The notes below the pieces were generated by a model that made no database searches, was not told where the DNA came from, and saw only the letters and a program-made list of their open reading frames with translations. This document shows, piece after piece, positions 42,979-44,259 of a stretch of DNA of 44,259 nt. Position numbers and translations under genes: made by a program. Origin of the DNA: Phycisphaerae bacterium (GTDB lineage: Bacteria; Planctomycetota; Phycisphaerae; Sedimentisphaerales; Anaerohalosphaeraceae); NCBI GenBank assembly GCA_014859965.1, contig JACZKQ010000049.1, forward strand, positions 1-44,259. The letters are read 5' to 3'. Numbering within the stretch: position 1 is the first letter of the stretch; each line of letters starts with the position of its first letter.

Positions 42979-43962
42979 ATGCAAAAGCAAAAAGGGCTGA
43001 CGCGTGTGGAAGTTGTCGTGGTTGTTGTCTTGTTATTGTTGGCTGTGTGGTATGTTGTGGCTTTCCATAAGAGCGAGACAATCGCGAAGCGCATCGTATG
43101 CGGGTCAGTTCTAAAAGGGCTGGGAACAGCAATGACCGTCTATGGCAACGACTACGATGGTCACTACCCTGTTCAAGGCGGCGAAGCCCACACTCTGTGG
43201 GCCACGCGAACCGATGGTTGGTATGACCCGAGCAGGGACTGGGCGTCCGCAAGCCAGGTCACGGTCGGGGCCAGCCTCTATCTCCTGATCCGTGAGGCCG
43301 ATGTAAGCCCTAAAAGTTTCGTGTGCACTATGAGCCGCGAGGAGCAATATGGAGGCCAGGCCCCAAGTCGTCTCGATATCACTGAATTGTGGGATTTTGG
43401 CGAGTGGACGCCTGAGCCAGTCAAGGCGGAAGACGACGGCATCGGAAATGCTCACGGCCCGAGAAATCACGTAAGCTATGCCTATCACATGCCGTACGGT
43501 CCCGAGGGCGCCCGCAGCGAATTCGCTGCTGGCGGCAAGCACCCGGCCGCGTTTGCAGTTATGGCCGACAAAAACCCCTGGTTCGACGGCAAACTTGAAA
43601 CCAGTGCGACCGGCCGGAGTTGGAAAGAGTGCGTCGGGGCCATGCAGTTGTACGAAGGGCGCAGGGCTTCAAAGCGTCGGGAAGTCAGATCAGCAAACGC
43701 CCGTGCCCACGGCCGCGAAGGCCAAAACGTCCTCTTTGCCGATGGCCACTACAACTACGAAAGGGTCTCCGACGCGGCCATCAACCGCGACAACATCTAC
43801 ACCCGGCAGGCCGAAGGCGGCAGTGAAGAAGCCATCCGGATCGGCGACCCCGACGAAATGCCAACCTACACAATAGACAACAAATTCCAGCCCCGAAACG
43901 GAACCGACTCCTTCCTCGTCAACGACGACTCCCGACTCGCTCCATACGGCTCCGTCAAATAG
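42979..43962 (+). CDS. Prepilin-like protein, first of tandem pair
   Basis: A 327-residue protein with leader MQKQKG, then LTRVEVVVVVVLLLLAVWYV with glutamate at +5 and glycine at -1. The outer domain includes SVLKGLGTAMTVYGNDYDGH, NHVSYAYHMPYG and the planctomycete-type QNVLFADGHYNYE motif. GGAGCAGGAG upstream sets ATG 42979; the frame opens earlier at 42925. Function is unknown. The next gene begins 24 bases later and repeats the LKGLGTAM-VY-NDYD stretch, showing the two are paralogues. Confidence 0.85.
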   Translation: MQKQKGLTRVEVVVVVVLLLLAVWYVVAFHKSETIAKRIVCGSVLKGLGTAMTVYGNDYDGHYPVQGGEAHTLWATRTDGWYDPSRDWASASQVTVGASLYLLIREADVSPKSFVCTMSREEQYGGQAPSRLDITELWDFGEWTPEPVKAEDDGIGNAHGPRNHVSYAYHMPYGPEGARSEFAAGGKHPAAFAVMADKNPWFDGKLETSATGRSWKECVGAMQLYEGRRASKRREVRSANARAHGREGQNVLFADGHYNYERVSDAAINRDNIYTRQAEGGSEEAIRIGDPDEMPTYTIDNKFQPRNGTDSFLVNDDSRLAPYGSVK

Positions 43963-43986
43963 CAACGCAACCAGAAAGGAATCCAA

Positions 43987-44259
43987 ATGGCGAACAAAAA
44001 AGCTGTCATGCCAATCGAAGTCCTCGTCATTGTTGCAGTCGCAGTGATCCTCCTGGCCGTCCTCATCCCGTGGCTCACCCACACCCGCGTTCGCAGCCGC
44101 CACAACTACTGCGGCACGAACCTCAAAGGCCTCGGCACCGCCATGTTCGTCTACGCCAACGACTATGACGACAAGTACCCCCAACTCCCCGGCCAAGGCC
44201 CCTGGGCCAAAAAACTCGGTTTCGACTATAATCTCGCCCGCCCGCAGTTCGAACGGGGC
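43987..44259 (+). CDS. Prepilin-like protein, second of tandem pair, cut by window end
   Basis: The first 91 codons are in the window. The leader MANKKA precedes VMPIEVLVIVAVAVILLAVL, with glutamate at +5 and alanine at -1. The following NLKGLGTAMFVYANDYDDKY closely matches the preceding protein, so this is a tandem paralogue. An AGAAAGGA ribosome site lies about eight bases before ATG 43987. The remainder, including any FADGH motif, lies outside. Confidence 0.8.
   Translation, partial: MANKKAVMPIEVLVIVAVAVILLAVLIPWLTHTRVRSRHNYCGTNLKGLGTAMFVYANDYDDKYPQLPGQGPWAKKLGFDYNLARPQFERG

Overview
The window looks like a piece of a chromosome from a planctomycete, most likely the Phycisphaerae/Sedimentisphaerales side. 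This is inferred from gene content, not from a marker gene. Supporting traits are PEP-CTERM-type surface proteins, several single-gene prepilin-like proteins with FTLIE-type leaders and C-terminal FADGH motifs, a LamG/dockerin-like secreted protein, a fused AroD-AroE enzyme, and a GC-rich genome with long non-coding gaps. No rRNA or tRNA gene was seen.

Region 1 (1-9.3 kb) is an exopolysaccharide operon. A gene leaves the left edge on the minus strand from its own promoter. Octamer tandem repeats follow, then a BY-kinase/chain-length protein, a fused nucleotidyltransferase-like/beta-helix/sugar-phosphate transferase, a 1396-residue TPR protein and a small LuxR-type regulator, closed by a terminator at 9249-9275. 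Region 2 (9.3-11.9 kb) holds a promoter with a perfect palindrome centred near -42.5, an unrecognised membrane protein, and two PEP-CTERM proteins whose tails are nearly identical (PAPGA variant). The LuxR protein next door is the obvious candidate to bind the palindrome. Region 3 (11.9-18.9 kb) has a remnant resembling the 5' part of a group II intron, then a minus-strand tetR-MFP-RND-OMF efflux operon with a large inverted repeat in front of tetR.

Region 4 (19.2-25.9 kb) has an ECF sigma/anti-sigma pair on the minus strand, divergent from a compact type II secretion/pilus-like cluster: one GspE ATPase, two different GspF proteins and three pseudopilin-like proteins. No secretin or GspG is present. 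Region 5 (25.9-31.6 kb, minus strand) concerns polysaccharide use: a LamG-Ig-LamG-dockerin-like protein, a prepilin-like protein, a XylR-type regulator and a GH43 arabinanase-like enzyme, the last with a clear promoter and operator-like repeat.

Region 6 (31.7-39.4 kb) is mixed housekeeping and catabolism: DprA, an N-acetylneuraminate lyase-like enzyme, an M14 peptidase lipoprotein, AroDE, valine-pyruvate aminotransferase AvtA, and an M23 peptidase with PKD-like domains. Region 7 (39.5-44.26 kb) has a secreted parallel beta-helix protein, a classical PEP-CTERM protein with a terminator, an excisionase-type HTH/zinc-ribbon regulator with a palindrome over its -10 box, and two tandem prepilin-like genes, the last cut by the window end.
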